Source of the DNA: Trichuris trichiura
Lineage: Eukaryota > Nematoda > Enoplea > Trichinellida > Trichuridae
Direction of reading: 5' to 3'
Assembly (NCBI GenBank): GCA_037903355.1
Contig: JBAJFE010000014.1
Location: 5,146,001-5,210,000, forward strand
Length of the DNA stretch: 64,000 bases
In this document: piece after piece, positions 1-10,200 of the stretch
How the letters are laid out: each line of letters opens with the position of its first letter
Numbering within the stretch: the first letter of the stretch is position 1
Translations under genes and position numbers: made by a program
Notes under the pieces: generated by a model
Database searches by the model: none
Seen by the model: the letters and a program-made list of their open reading frames with translations, nothing else
What the model was told of the DNA's origin: nothing

Positions 1-543
1 GTAAGATGAAACGTAGAAAAGGCGCTCAAGTCTCTAATGTTGAGCAGGCCTTTTCTGCCTAGTGTTACATTCAAGCAAGTGTTCTCTGTCACTAAACCTA
101 TTCTAAGATACTGATTTTTGTACCAACGCAATTGTTCGCTGTGTGTAGAAGCTGTTCATCGATGCAAGTGGAAAGGTGTACTTAGCATTTTCGCACTTGC
201 CAACGAACTGGTTGGTTAGCATACTTCGCGTACTATAAAAATTGCTTTTCTCTGAAAAGATTAAATGCTTTATTGGTCGTTCAGTGTAATCAGACATGAG
301 TACTTCGTATAACTGAGAACACCCATACCTGAAGGCGAAACAATAACCACTACACGACGTTAGTAAAGTGAATCCTTACGCTAGTGCTATGAAAAAGTTT
401 TCAATAGGTTTAATATGCCCTTGGAACACTGCATGCACGGTTCTTCTTCGTTCAATCGTCATCTTCAATGGCATCACGTTCTGACCATCGTTCTTTCTGT
501 ATAAAACAACACTGCAAGGAAGAAACACTTTTCGAAAGGTTAC

Positions 544-1902
544 ATTTTTCTCGTTTTCTTCAGGGGTGGGAGAACGAGAGTACGAACCAGATCTACGAGC
601 TGAGTCGGACACAGATCCAACGTCGCTATTGCCGTTCTTCGTTGGGGAATCCACCTTGCTGACCTTTTCAATACTTCGACTGCGTTTTGGAGCACTCTCA
701 AGTGGTAACGAACGAGAGCGACTCCGGGACCTGCGACGAGAAGAATCTCGCCGTCGGCGATCACGTTCATAACTGTAGTTAGAAATGCGCTGTGAGATTA
801 CGAAAACCAATGTTCACACAATACCTCCTTGACCTACTACGGTCACGTGAACGCGAACGAGAACGCCTGCAAAACGACAACTTATAAAATCTGCATTAGA
901 CAACTGATGCGCCAGAACACTCTTCGGAACATCACAGAAGGTTCACTTCTACCCTTAACGTACTTTCGTAAGTGTAACACGACCTGCGAAATCAAAATCC
1001 ACTTAACGTATTAACCGCCAGCCTCCCGAAAAGGTTATGAACAATAAATAAACGGAGCACCATTAATTGGAAACATCTCCCGCTTTTATTTGGTTAACTG
1101 GTCACAGCTGGCTGCAGGATGGCTGGTTGCACTTGGAAGTTTGTTTGCCACATGGGTTTGATAGATCTGCTAGTTCGGTGTGAAAGGTTGTTTGGATAGT
1201 GGGAAGGGCAAGTTGCAACAACCGTTCCGCGGTATCAGGCAACACGCGGACAACAGCTACTGTCCAAGCACTTTTTGTTTGCGTTCATGTTTGATGGACA
1301 GATTGAAAATGCACTGCATGGGTGGGCTGCTGCCAAGGCTCACTTAAAAAGTGAATCAATTAGGCAATGAAAACTAAGCGTGGTCTCTGGAACTGCGCTA
1401 ATGTGCCACCTTAATGAAGATAGGACGCGAAAGGTAGGAAGGACACTTTCATGCACGATGCTATTTCACGGCGCTTGAGCTAACCGCTAATCAAATCAAC
1501 CCTTTGTCCGAAAATAGCAATATCACTTCTAGACTTTTATGATACAATAAGGTTATCGAACCTCTTTTCTCGTCTCCCGTGATAAGGTGTATACGACGGA
1601 CGCCAGCCAAACCGGTCACGGCCATGCGGTGTGCCCCGAGCTATCTCCACAATAACACTAAAATACGTCATGAAACCAATGTGACTGGATAACGAAAGCT
1701 ACGCTTACCGTTCCCCAAGCATTTCGCGACCATTTAGCTCCACGCAGGCATCATCTGCGTCACGGTAGTCCTCGAACTCGATGAAACCGTAACCATTCTT
1801 GAGAAATATTTCCCTTATTCTGCCGTATCCTCGAAAGAAACGTTCAATATCTCGTTCTGTGGCTCGGTATGGCAACCGTCCTATGTAGACGCGAGTACCC
1901 AT
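544..1902 (-). CDS. SR-family splicing factor (SRSF4/5/6-like), 3' end unresolved
   Basis: Serine/arginine-rich splicing factor, expected to bind exonic RNA and recruit spliceosome components in the nucleus. Exons (minus strand) 1902-1709, 1657-1595, 866-825 and 772-544 join in phase to give 176 codons. Residues 1-75 are an RRM: RNP2 is VYIGRL and RNP1 is NGYGFIEF, followed by EFEDYRDADDA and GERVIVEIARG, typical of the SRSF4/5/6 (B52, SRp55) group. An RS domain follows (RSRSRSRDRSRSRS, then SRRRSRSRSRS) and a Ser-rich tail. The usual second RRM, with its SWQDLKD signature, is not seen; the 730-nt intron holds nothing like it. The start ATG at 1902 gives MGTRVYIG, normal for the family. Introns are 51, 728 and 52 nt. 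After the donor at 543 the terminal exon is unclear; candidate acceptors lie near 263 and 340. The RRM and RS calls are secure, the exact orthologue is not. Confidence 0.85.
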
Positions 1903-2350
1903 TACTAATTTAACTTTCAACAACAGTTTCAACACTATACTGTAGTTGCTTATGACAACGGAGGGCATTACCTGAGAACAGATTATAGCCAAGGAAGAGT
2001 GAGAATACGTCTGACCTATACGATATCTTTTAATTTGTTGTGCGTACTCGAAAAATTATTACTGTTAAATATTAAAAGCACTATTCGGCTGGAATACTGC
2101 AATATTTCTGACACATGGTTAGCGGCGGGCATTCGCAAAACGCGGTCACACTGGCATCATTTTAGCCTAAGATGGACGCAGGGAGCTGGTCAGTTGAAGC
2201 TGGCTTAAAATTTAAGAGCTTAAAATGAACAGACTTAAAGCTTGTCCTTAAACCATGGTATAAATTGCATTTTTTCTACTTAAAATTAGGAAGTTTATTA
2301 CAATTCGTAATCTATTATCGTGTAAATCGATTATGAGACATTACCGTCAT

Positions 2351-2545
2351 TGCTGACGACGGGACAAGGTTGTTCCCGAAAGTTCTGAATTTGTTAAGTA
2401 CTTGTTCTGAATCTTTTCCTTAATAATTGCTCATCCATCCGTTGGTAGGGCATTTGCTTCGGTTTGATTTCAGACTTTATCAACGAGCAAGTCTAAGCCG
2501 TATTGAAGAAATTACCCTCGTTAAGCCTGTGCCTTGGCATCTTTC
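2351..2545 (+). repeat. Hammerhead-bearing PLE-related monomer repeat
   Basis: Starts at a hammerhead-like core: CTGACGA at 2353-2359, a stem of GGGAC with GTTCCC, then GAAA at 2378-2381. About 50 nt later comes the conserved A-box-like block CATCCGTTGGTAGGGCA near 2435-2451, then a PLE-type tail ending near 2545. It closely resembles the TSD-bounded copy at 36111-36311. A second core begins directly at its end (2547), a head-to-tail arrangement. Confidence 0.7.
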
Positions 2546-2610
2546 GCTGACGACGGAACCAGAAGTGTTCCGAAAGTTACAGTGTCCTTATTGGTTGCAC
2601 ATAATAGGGG
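2545..2610 (+). repeat. Second, truncated hammerhead repeat in tandem
   Basis: CTGACGA at 2547-2553, stem GGAAC/GTTCC, GAAA at 2572-2575. Stem bases differ from the neighbouring copy but still pair. Sequence after about 2610 no longer follows the family consensus. Confidence 0.6.
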
Positions 2611-2883
2611 AACAAAGCGTTTTAGCTGTTATTACAACATCCCATTATGAGAATACCCATCTTCTTTTAGGCAAACCTGCTGGAGTCCACGCCCGTCGTG
2701 TCAATTAGGCGAATAGTTCGCCATGACCACCCAATGCTATAGCGCTGTTCCTGTACCCGCCCGCAAATGATACGGTATTCCTGACTTAAATTAGGTTTGT
2801 TCTACTTACAAACATTGAGTAAGACAAGCAACATGGACTATTCATTTTTCGTGCATAATTTGAGAAATGCAGATTCTTCATAT

Positions 2884-3118
2884 TGAAAATATCTTTAATA
2901 CGGATTCTCTCCCGTTGAGAAGTAAAATAAAAAGATTTTTTCTTCCTTCCGAAGCTTTCGGGTCTGCCGCGACCCGTCTTCAGCGGTCCAATGAAGTTTG
3001 TGGTGGTTACTGAGACGACATTTGTCTTCCGTCACTTATCAACGTTTAAAACGAGAGTTTTAAAGTTCTTCATCTGTGTCTGTCAGCTGCCAGTATTCTT
3101 GTAGAAATTTGTTAATGC
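2884..3118 (+). repeat. Left inverted terminal repeat of the PLE
   Basis: Near-perfect reverse complement of 5359-5593. It carries a minus-strand hammerhead-like core at 2956-2983 (TCTTCAG and TTTC on the plus strand). Its inner end reaches the ATG of the PLE ORF at 3115. Confidence 0.9.
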
Positions 3119-5253
3119 TAAAAAGGAAATTTGACAACCTTCAAATCAGACCCCAGACGATATCTTCACACTCTTACAGGAGCTCTCCACAAAGAAACAC
3201 TGCGACAAAGCTAAGCACGGGGGTTATTAACCTTAGCTCTGCACCTCTAAATGAGAGTGAGAGAACTATATTAGAAAAAGGACTAAACTTCGTCCCAACT
3301 CCCAAAAAGCCACCCTTTCTCGACATCATTGTCTCCATTGAGGACAGCCTATCTTCAGTTGACCCAGAGATAGCCACACGGATTAGGAATAGTTTATCTT
3401 CAATTATCCTAGGTCACAACTTTAACAACACTCCAAACTTAAACCGATACGAGATGAATTGCTTACGTCAACTAAGAAAACAATCCAGCAGAATTATCAC
3501 AAAAGCAGATAAAGGAAATAGAACAGTTCTACTGGACAGAAGCACCTACACTGAAAAGATGACAACTATATTAAACACAGAGAATTACACACCTCTACCC
3601 GCCGACCCTACAGAAGCCTCTCGGAAAAATCTCCGTTCTCTTCTCGTTACGTTTGCCGCAGAGACCAAAGAATCAGAAATATCCAAATTAGCAACACATC
3701 TTAAATTCGCGTCGAATTATAGACCCCCTGAGCTATACGGGCTTCCCAAAGTACACAAACCGAATGTCCCACTAAGACCAATAGTATCTACAATCAACAG
3801 CACTACAAGCGAGCTCAGTCGATACTTAAAAAAGATCATCAAACCCTTAACCGGCAAAGAACCCTCTTTCGTCAAAAATAGCAAGTCTTTCGTCAATGAA
3901 ATACGAAACCATCACATGAAACCCGATGAGATTCTAGTTAGTTACGATGTAAAAGATTTATTCCCGAGCATTCCAGTGCCAGACACATTGGAGATGTTGT
4001 ACAGCCTCTTCAATGCAGATACAAGTCTACCCAGCAGAACAAAGTTAAATCCCTTTCACATTATCAAGCTTGTTTCTTTTTGCATGCAAGATGGCAATTA
4101 CTTCACCTTTGACAACAAATACTACAAACAATCCAGCGGAATCCCAATGGGCAGTTCTTTATCCCCAGTCTTAGCAGAAATTTTTATGGAAAACCTTGAA
4201 AGAAGAATTTTCGAAAACGTAGACAGACAAATCGCCCCACTCCTCTTCAAAAGATATGTGGACGATATCTTTGTAATCATCAAGGCCGGAAAAGAAGAAC
4301 AATTTCTACTATTCCTCAACAACATGCGCCCAAACCAGATAGTCTTCACCATGGAAAAAGAAGAAAACAAAAGTCTTCCCTTTCTACATGTGCTTATTAT
4401 TCGCACAAATGAAGGGCTTAAAACCAGAGTCTATAGGAAACCCACGCAGACTGAACAATATCTCATCTTCTCATCACATCATCCACGATCAGTAATGAGT
4501 GGAATCCTCTCCGGAATGGTCGATAGGGCAGTCAATATATGTGACCCTGAATATCTACAGCCGGAACTTAACTATATTAGAAAAGTCTTCTACAAAAATC
4601 ATTATCCTAAATCTTTCATTGACCGAGTATTCAAATACAGGCTACACAAAGGTGAAGCTCCTGATCCTAATACCTCACTATATCCACGTTTAGTTGTTCC
4701 ATATGTGGCGGGACTAGGCGAAAAGTTTATTCAGCTAGGTAAAAGATTGGGTTTCAGAGTCTTTTTCAAAAATTTTCCCAATCTCAGATCAATTCTCCGG
4801 ACGGACAAAAGGAAAATTCCCATAAACGAAAGAACGGGTCTCATCTACGCGATCGAATGCTCTTGTTCAGCAGTTTACGTCGGCGAAACAGGGAATACTT
4901 TAGAACACCGATTCCAAGAACACATAAGGAAACTAAACAGTTACAACAATGCAAAAAGTAGCCTACACAATATGCACTCCCCAATACCTCGCCGCGGAAG
5001 ACCAATATTGGATCCAACAAAAACCATGGAAAAGGCAATTCAAGCTTCCGCGGTGGTAGAACATGCGGTGAATTGCAAACAGCCCCTCCATCCAAGAGCC
5101 CTTTGCTATGAAAGTAACCTACACCTAAGAAAACTAAAAGAGGCTCTCTATATTAGAAACAACGTGACTTTCAATCGAGACCAAGGGGCAGACATTAGTG
5201 ATTTATGGACAAATATCATTACACTCCACAATTGTTGTTCCCTTAATAGTTGA
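3115..5253 (+). CDS. PLE polyprotein: reverse transcriptase with C-terminal GIY-YIG endonuclease
   Basis: Predicted 712-aa protein driving target-primed retrotransposition. Reverse transcriptase motifs appear in order: motif A SYDVKDLFPSIPV, motif B SSGIPMGSSLSPVLAE, and the catalytic YVDDIF (codons at 4255-4272), followed by VYRKPT. The C-terminal GIY-YIG nuclease reads GLIYAIECSCSAVYVGETGN with a following RFQEH (about 4834-4925), then a basic linker and a Cys/His-containing end (VVEHAVNCKQP ... CCSLNS). Length and order match Penelope-family proteins with an endonuclease. I chose the ATG at 3115; the frame is open upstream but has no earlier ATG. There are no internal stops or frameshifts and no intron is needed, so the copy could be active. 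It lies between the divergently oriented SR gene and GTPBP1. Confidence 0.93.
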   Translation: MLKRKFDNLQIRPQTISSHSYRSSPQRNTATKLSTGVINLSSAPLNESERTILEKGLNFVPTPKKPPFLDIIVSIEDSLSSVDPEIATRIRNSLSSIILGHNFNNTPNLNRYEMNCLRQLRKQSSRIITKADKGNRTVLLDRSTYTEKMTTILNTENYTPLPADPTEASRKNLRSLLVTFAAETKESEISKLATHLKFASNYRPPELYGLPKVHKPNVPLRPIVSTINSTTSELSRYLKKIIKPLTGKEPSFVKNSKSFVNEIRNHHMKPDEILVSYDVKDLFPSIPVPDTLEMLYSLFNADTSLPSRTKLNPFHIIKLVSFCMQDGNYFTFDNKYYKQSSGIPMGSSLSPVLAEIFMENLERRIFENVDRQIAPLLFKRYVDDIFVIIKAGKEEQFLLFLNNMRPNQIVFTMEKEENKSLPFLHVLIIRTNEGLKTRVYRKPTQTEQYLIFSSHHPRSVMSGILSGMVDRAVNICDPEYLQPELNYIRKVFYKNHYPKSFIDRVFKYRLHKGEAPDPNTSLYPRLVVPYVAGLGEKFIQLGKRLGFRVFFKNFPNLRSILRTDKRKIPINERTGLIYAIECSCSAVYVGETGNTLEHRFQEHIRKLNSYNNAKSSLHNMHSPIPRRGRPILDPTKTMEKAIQASAVVEHAVNCKQPLHPRALCYESNLHLRKLKEALYIRNNVTFNRDQGADISDLWTNIITLHNCCSLNS

Positions 5254-5358
5254 CACACAAGCTAAAATCAATGGGAACTGAAACACTGAAGAAAAATCAA
5301 ATCACATTTTTGGAACAAAGGGATAAAAATTGAAAACGAAACTACAAGGTCGGCCCAT

Positions 5359-5593
5359 GCATTAACAAATTTCTACAAGAATACTGGCAGCTGACAGACA
5401 CAGAAGAAGAACTTCAACACTCTCGTTTTAAACGTTGATAAGTGACAGAAGACAAATGTCGTCTCAGTAAGCACCACAAACTTCATTGGACCGCTGAAGA
5501 CGGGTTGCGGCAGACCCGAAAGCTTCGGAAGGAAGAAAAAATCTTTTTATTTTACTTCTCAACGGGAGAGAATCCGTATTAAAGATATTTTCA
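5359..5593 (+). repeat. Right inverted terminal repeat of the PLE
   Basis: Mirror of 2884-3118. It contains CTGAAGA (5494-5500), a stem of CGGGT/ACCCG, and GAAA (5518-5521). It is followed by the 41-bp tail and the TSD. Confidence 0.9.
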
Positions 5594-5646
5594 GTATGAA
5601 AACACACGCTCCCGTACAAAAGCATCATGTTTTCATGCAGATTCTT

Positions 5647-6783
5647 TTCCGTTAAGCATGTGACAGTCCTGTTTTGTCTTCACTGGCGAGCGCCAGTTAA
5701 CCGGGTTCGCACTCTAAGCTAAATATAAGCCTTAAATTTGGGTTTAAGCATAGACGAGAAAAGAACAGGATAGCTATCACAGTCACAGGACCGCAATGGG
5801 ACGCATACCTGTAAAACCGGTTTGCCTTACTGTATGCTTACAAATATAACAAACCTGATTAATACCAGGATTGCTGTACCGTTTGCGGGCAAACAAAGGA
5901 AGAGACCCCTTTCAGGAAATACCAATAGTAACAATAGCTGAAGTGGTTCAGTAGTCGAATATTCATGGTGTATCTGCGTAGCGTCACCGATACTTTTAAA
6001 ATAAGCTACATCTTGGCAATAAACTTTCCTACTCAGAGAGGCAGTCTTGCAAGATCATGCAGACCATATCCTTAAAGCACCAAAGGGAGAAAATGCCTGC
6101 AAAGTCCTGGTAAAGTATCGTCGCAGGGTTGGACGACCAGATAGCTAAACATCCGTCAAAGTCTTAGCATCCTGACAACAAATAAAACGACGATTATGAA
6201 ATGGTAATGCTGAATGGGTGCCACTGCGTGGCTTCCAGAGCATGCTGCGCCGCAAGCGTTACCTCCCCCCACTCTACATTAAGGTACCGCATTGTCAGGG
6301 CTAATCTTTGTCATTGCTTTTAGCTCTTACCTAAGCTCATGAATGAAAGTGAGGCTCCTAGTTAGCGGGGACTAGCGCGGTCACTGGAATCCCGTGCTGT
6401 AGAGCCCAGTGAGGTAACGTTCGCGACGAATCGTGGCGGTATTAAGACAGAGTAAAATAAAGCTAAAGAATACTCGATAAATTGAATAGAACAGCAGTGG
6501 TGGCTCTTAAATTCTTGGTTAAAAATATTGGCTCTGTGGGTGGGCTGAATCTATTAAATTCTATAGTTCCTTAAATCCCATGACAAAATAAAATCCATTC
6601 TATTACGCTGAACTTGAATTCCATGAAACCATACTATTTAGGGTTTCTCTATCTGCCCGCTGCCTCTTAAAGTTGGTGGGTTTGCTTTTTCATTGACAAA
6701 ATTTCAAATGCTTTACTAAGCTGCACGTTATATTTCCAGTTATTCCATCGTTTCGTACCTGTCATTCATTTAAGTTATTGCAC
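5647..6783. other. Intergenic DNA without recognised gene
   Basis: Between the PLE and the next hairpin repeat. No exon with family similarity was seen. A GCTTAAATTTGGGTTTAAGC-like stretch near 5730 resembles sequence near 10690, 30250 and 55400, a possible low-copy dispersed repeat. Confidence 0.4.
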
Positions 6784-6796
6784 AGGTGACAATGCC

Positions 6797-6943
6797 TTGA
6801 AAACAGGATGCTTCGTAATGGGCAGTTGTTTCATGGTTGTAAGGTCTTCTACGGCTTTTCCCGTTTATTTTGTTTGTAACTGAGCGAAACAGATATCAGC
6901 ACAGACAAAATAAACGGGAAAAGCCGTAGAAGACCTTACAACC
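6797..6943 (+). repeat. Short PLE-related hairpin repeat (147 bp)
   Basis: Inverted arms (GGTTGTAAGGTCTTCTACGG and its reverse complement) surround a short centre. The left side carries the inverted PLE-type tail (AAAACAGGATGC). It is flanked by AGGTGACAATGCC at 6784-6796 and AGGAGACAATGCC at 6944-6956, a 13-bp TSD with one mismatch. The hammerhead core has been lost. Confidence 0.75.
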
Positions 6944-7235
6944 AGGAGACAATGCCAGTATATCTGTGCTTCAATGCAGTCCTTTTCCATTTTGTCAGCT
7001 GTGCAAAAGCTATTTTAGGAGGTAAATTGGTAATATAATGGTACGCTTCAACCGAAACGGTGTTGTGAAGGCAGCGCGCAATCACTAGTCCAAAATTGTT
7101 CCTTTTTTGCTTTCGTAGCCAGCTGATATTCTGCATGGAAATTCGCTGTTCTACCCTTATGAATTTCTTTAACTGTTCCGCTATTCCCGCTTTGTCCCCT
7201 TTGAATCAAGTAATCTTTTTCGTTATAGGCCGTAA

Positions 7236-10200
7236 ATGACAGGAGTCGATGCAATGAACGTTTGCGCATTCTCCGCTCCCACTGAGGATGAACTAGCGAA
7301 ACATATAAAACGTTTGTTGGCAGAAGGCAATGGAGAATGCATACTTGCCCTTGAAACAAGTGAAAAAGAAGGAACAAGCGGACCAGTCTTCCGTCAGCAC
7401 GAATATTTGCAGCGCGTTTGTGATACCATGAATTCTGAAGTCACTTTCTTGTGTCGTGAAGATAACAAAAACGCATTCTACTGCATAAGGAAGCGTATGG
7501 AGTCTTCAGATTTCATTGAAGTTCGGTAAGGTTGATTTAGTTGTTTTCCGATTCGTTTTTATTTACAGGAAAGAAAGAAATGGTTTGAATGCTGTGACAT
7601 TTCGGTTTTTGCCCACGTGATTCCCTTTTTTCTTCAAGAATGGTGCGACTAAGTAGTGCGCGTTCTGCAAGATCGTTGCTCAGATTTATATCAACGCCCG
7701 TCAAGTAGTTTTAAAATGCACTTTTGTAGGCCCTGATGAGAAAAGAAACGAGATTTCCATAGTAGTCTTCTTCCGGCAGCATCGCTGCTTTTTAAGTTTG
7801 ACTGGCGCAGACGTAAGATGTAAGATTCAAGAAAAAGGGCGCACAGGGAAAGGTACTTCATTCAAGATTGAGAAGGAAGCAAAACGGTTAAAGATAGGCA
7901 TGGTCATGTGTGTCGTCAAATGCGATTGAGATGGAGCACCCTCGAAAAGACTTCGTAACTGTTTCTGCCTTTAATTTATTCCACGCATTTATTACGAACT
8001 GGGAGAAAACGTTGAGCGAAGGTGCTCCCAAGCCTCCGCCGGTCCTGTAGCTTTTCTGATCATTCACTATCCATCCTTTCAACTGTTATCGCATGTAATT
8101 TTTAAAGAGCGTATTAATGCAGACGCTTAGCGCCTGCAGGAGTGAAGTAAGCTCGCCTAGAGTTAAGGCATTTCCTACTTCATGTTTCTTTAAATGAGGT
8201 TTTATTCCTTCAACTGTGAAAGTCAATCCTATATCAGTAAGTTTCTGCTGTTACCGTGCTCTGGCTTTTTTTTCACGTGTTGTTAATGCACTCTCTGTTC
8301 ATTCGTTCAACCGCTCTTAAGAAAATGGACAAAGGCGCCAGAAGAAAAATTCTTTTTGGGTCTCCTTTTCCTGTTCCTTATGACCATTGGCTTCAACTTC
8401 ATTCCATTATCCAATCACAATAGCACCACCGTGAAATGAGCATTTTCGTGTTCACTTCGCTCACTACGACGGATTTTGTACCTTTATCGCCAACAGTTCT
8501 ATTCCTCAACGTGTTGAAAACAGTTGGCGTCTCATCCATGCTACTGTTATTGGCCAATGAAAATACTTCTTGCCCTCTCAGATTACTAACATGCATGCAA
8601 ATGGAACTCCTTCATATAGAGTACAGTTTCATTTTATCTGCGAAACGCAGCTTTGGCTTCTGCTTACCTGATGATCACACGTTAAGTACAAGCGGAGTTA
8701 CATATGTATTGGTCGTGACGCAATGGGCTTAGCTTCTTCAAAAAAGACACCTGTAAACCTGCCGCTGGAAGTGACTTCACTTATTCCCCAAACCCGCAGG
8801 AATTTGCTGAGCAATCTTCGCCTTTCACAACGGAGGAGATGGGAGATCAGACGATAAAATGGACCGTTTTAGACGCTAGCGTATTCTACAGCTTTCCCGC
8901 AATGACTGGACGGTGCAACCGTTTCATGAAGAAAAAAGAGTCTTGAGAAAGAAGACGGAAATTGCGCTGTTCTAGCTTTTTTCTCAAAGGAAGCAAAATT
9001 ATCTTAATGGGACATGTCTTATGCAGGTCCACCTATAGGGTGTCCCTCATTGTCTTGTGTTTCCTTAATGCTAAAGGCTTATCCCGAGACATTGTTTATT
9101 TCTCGCTCATTCTTACTTTATGCATTCGATGCATTTCTGTAGGGGCATAAGCCTTCTTCCACTCGTATCGTTTGCCTGTACATTTGAAACTGTGCTTTAT
9201 AGGGTTGCAGTTGTCGGTAACGTGGACGCTGGTAAATCTACTCTGTTGAGCGTCCTTACTCATGGGCAACTTGACAATGGTAGAGGGTTCGCTCGTGTTC
9301 GCATATTTCGTCATCAGCACGAGGTGGAGAGTGGAAGAACCTCAAGCATTGGTAACGATATACTTGGTTTTGACTGCAAAGGTGAGTTTTCCTCTTTATA
9401 ATGGCGTATAATGATTTGAAGTCAAGCGTGCTGTAAGCGTTGCAAATCAATTATACAGCAGATACCCCTCGCCCCGAAGATAGGAAGAAACGTGTAATTC
9501 TGTATGTTATAGATCAACGTGTTCAGTAAAACATATCCCTGTGATTCAGTTAGTCTTTACGAAAATTGTTTGCGACTAAGTGTATTCAAGTAATTCCACG
9601 AATGAAAGTGGTCCTGCATTTTGGTCACTGCAAAGTGGACCACTGCAACAATTGGTCAGAATTGGACCACGGTGCTAACAAAAGCTACTTAGAATGCAGT
9701 CACTGTTGGCTTCTTCACTGCGAATAGTACTCAATGTCTGCCTTGCTCCACCTGCGACATAAACTATAACTTTCGGCAAAGCAGAGCTTTATGAAAACCG
9801 CAGTTCTTTCTGAGCTCCAGTTCACGCGCTGACTTTCTCTTCTGAGAACGTATTATCACAGGAATCGACATTAGGTTCTGGAAAGTGAGCGACAGTAGCA
9901 GTATTGACTCGCCCGCGTGACTTTTGAGCTGGCTCACGCTGGTTGAGTGGTGATTGGTATGCAAAATAGAGATGAGTAGCAGGTAGTTCCCCTGTCAGCA
10001 GGAATAATTCTGTCTGGTATTACTCGGTGTCTCGCAGGGTACTTTTGTAGGCAAGCCTTCCGCCTGAACTTTGTCTCCAGACGGTCAGGGCCCTGCGCGC
10101 ACCTGCAGCCGACAGGTGTAGCATTAATTGCGGTTGTCACAACAGCGTACCAGGCGGGCGATACAATGAGTGACTCACGGTAAATGACTCTTGCATATTG

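Larger units (their letters stand above)
2879..5634 (+). mobile_element. Full-length Penelope-like retroelement (PLE), apparently intact
   Basis: The element is bounded by a 12-bp direct repeat ATGCAGATTCTT at 2867-2878 and 5635-5646, read as its TSD. Inverted terminal repeats of about 235 bp lie at 2884-3118 and 5359-5593 and differ at only a few positions, so the insertion is probably young. Each contains a hammerhead-like core (minus 2956-2983, plus 5494-5521). After the right repeat, a 41-bp tail (5594-5634) containing CGCTCCCGTAC ends the element; the same tail recurs on short repeats across the window. A single uninterrupted ORF fills the interior. Hammerhead motifs in PLE terminal repeats are established in the literature; the boundaries given here are my reading. 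Confidence 0.92.

Noticed and set aside
7730..7760. CTGATGAG followed by GAAACGAG, resembling a hammerhead core
   Set aside because: No stem II can form between the two halves and no family tail or A-box-like block follows.
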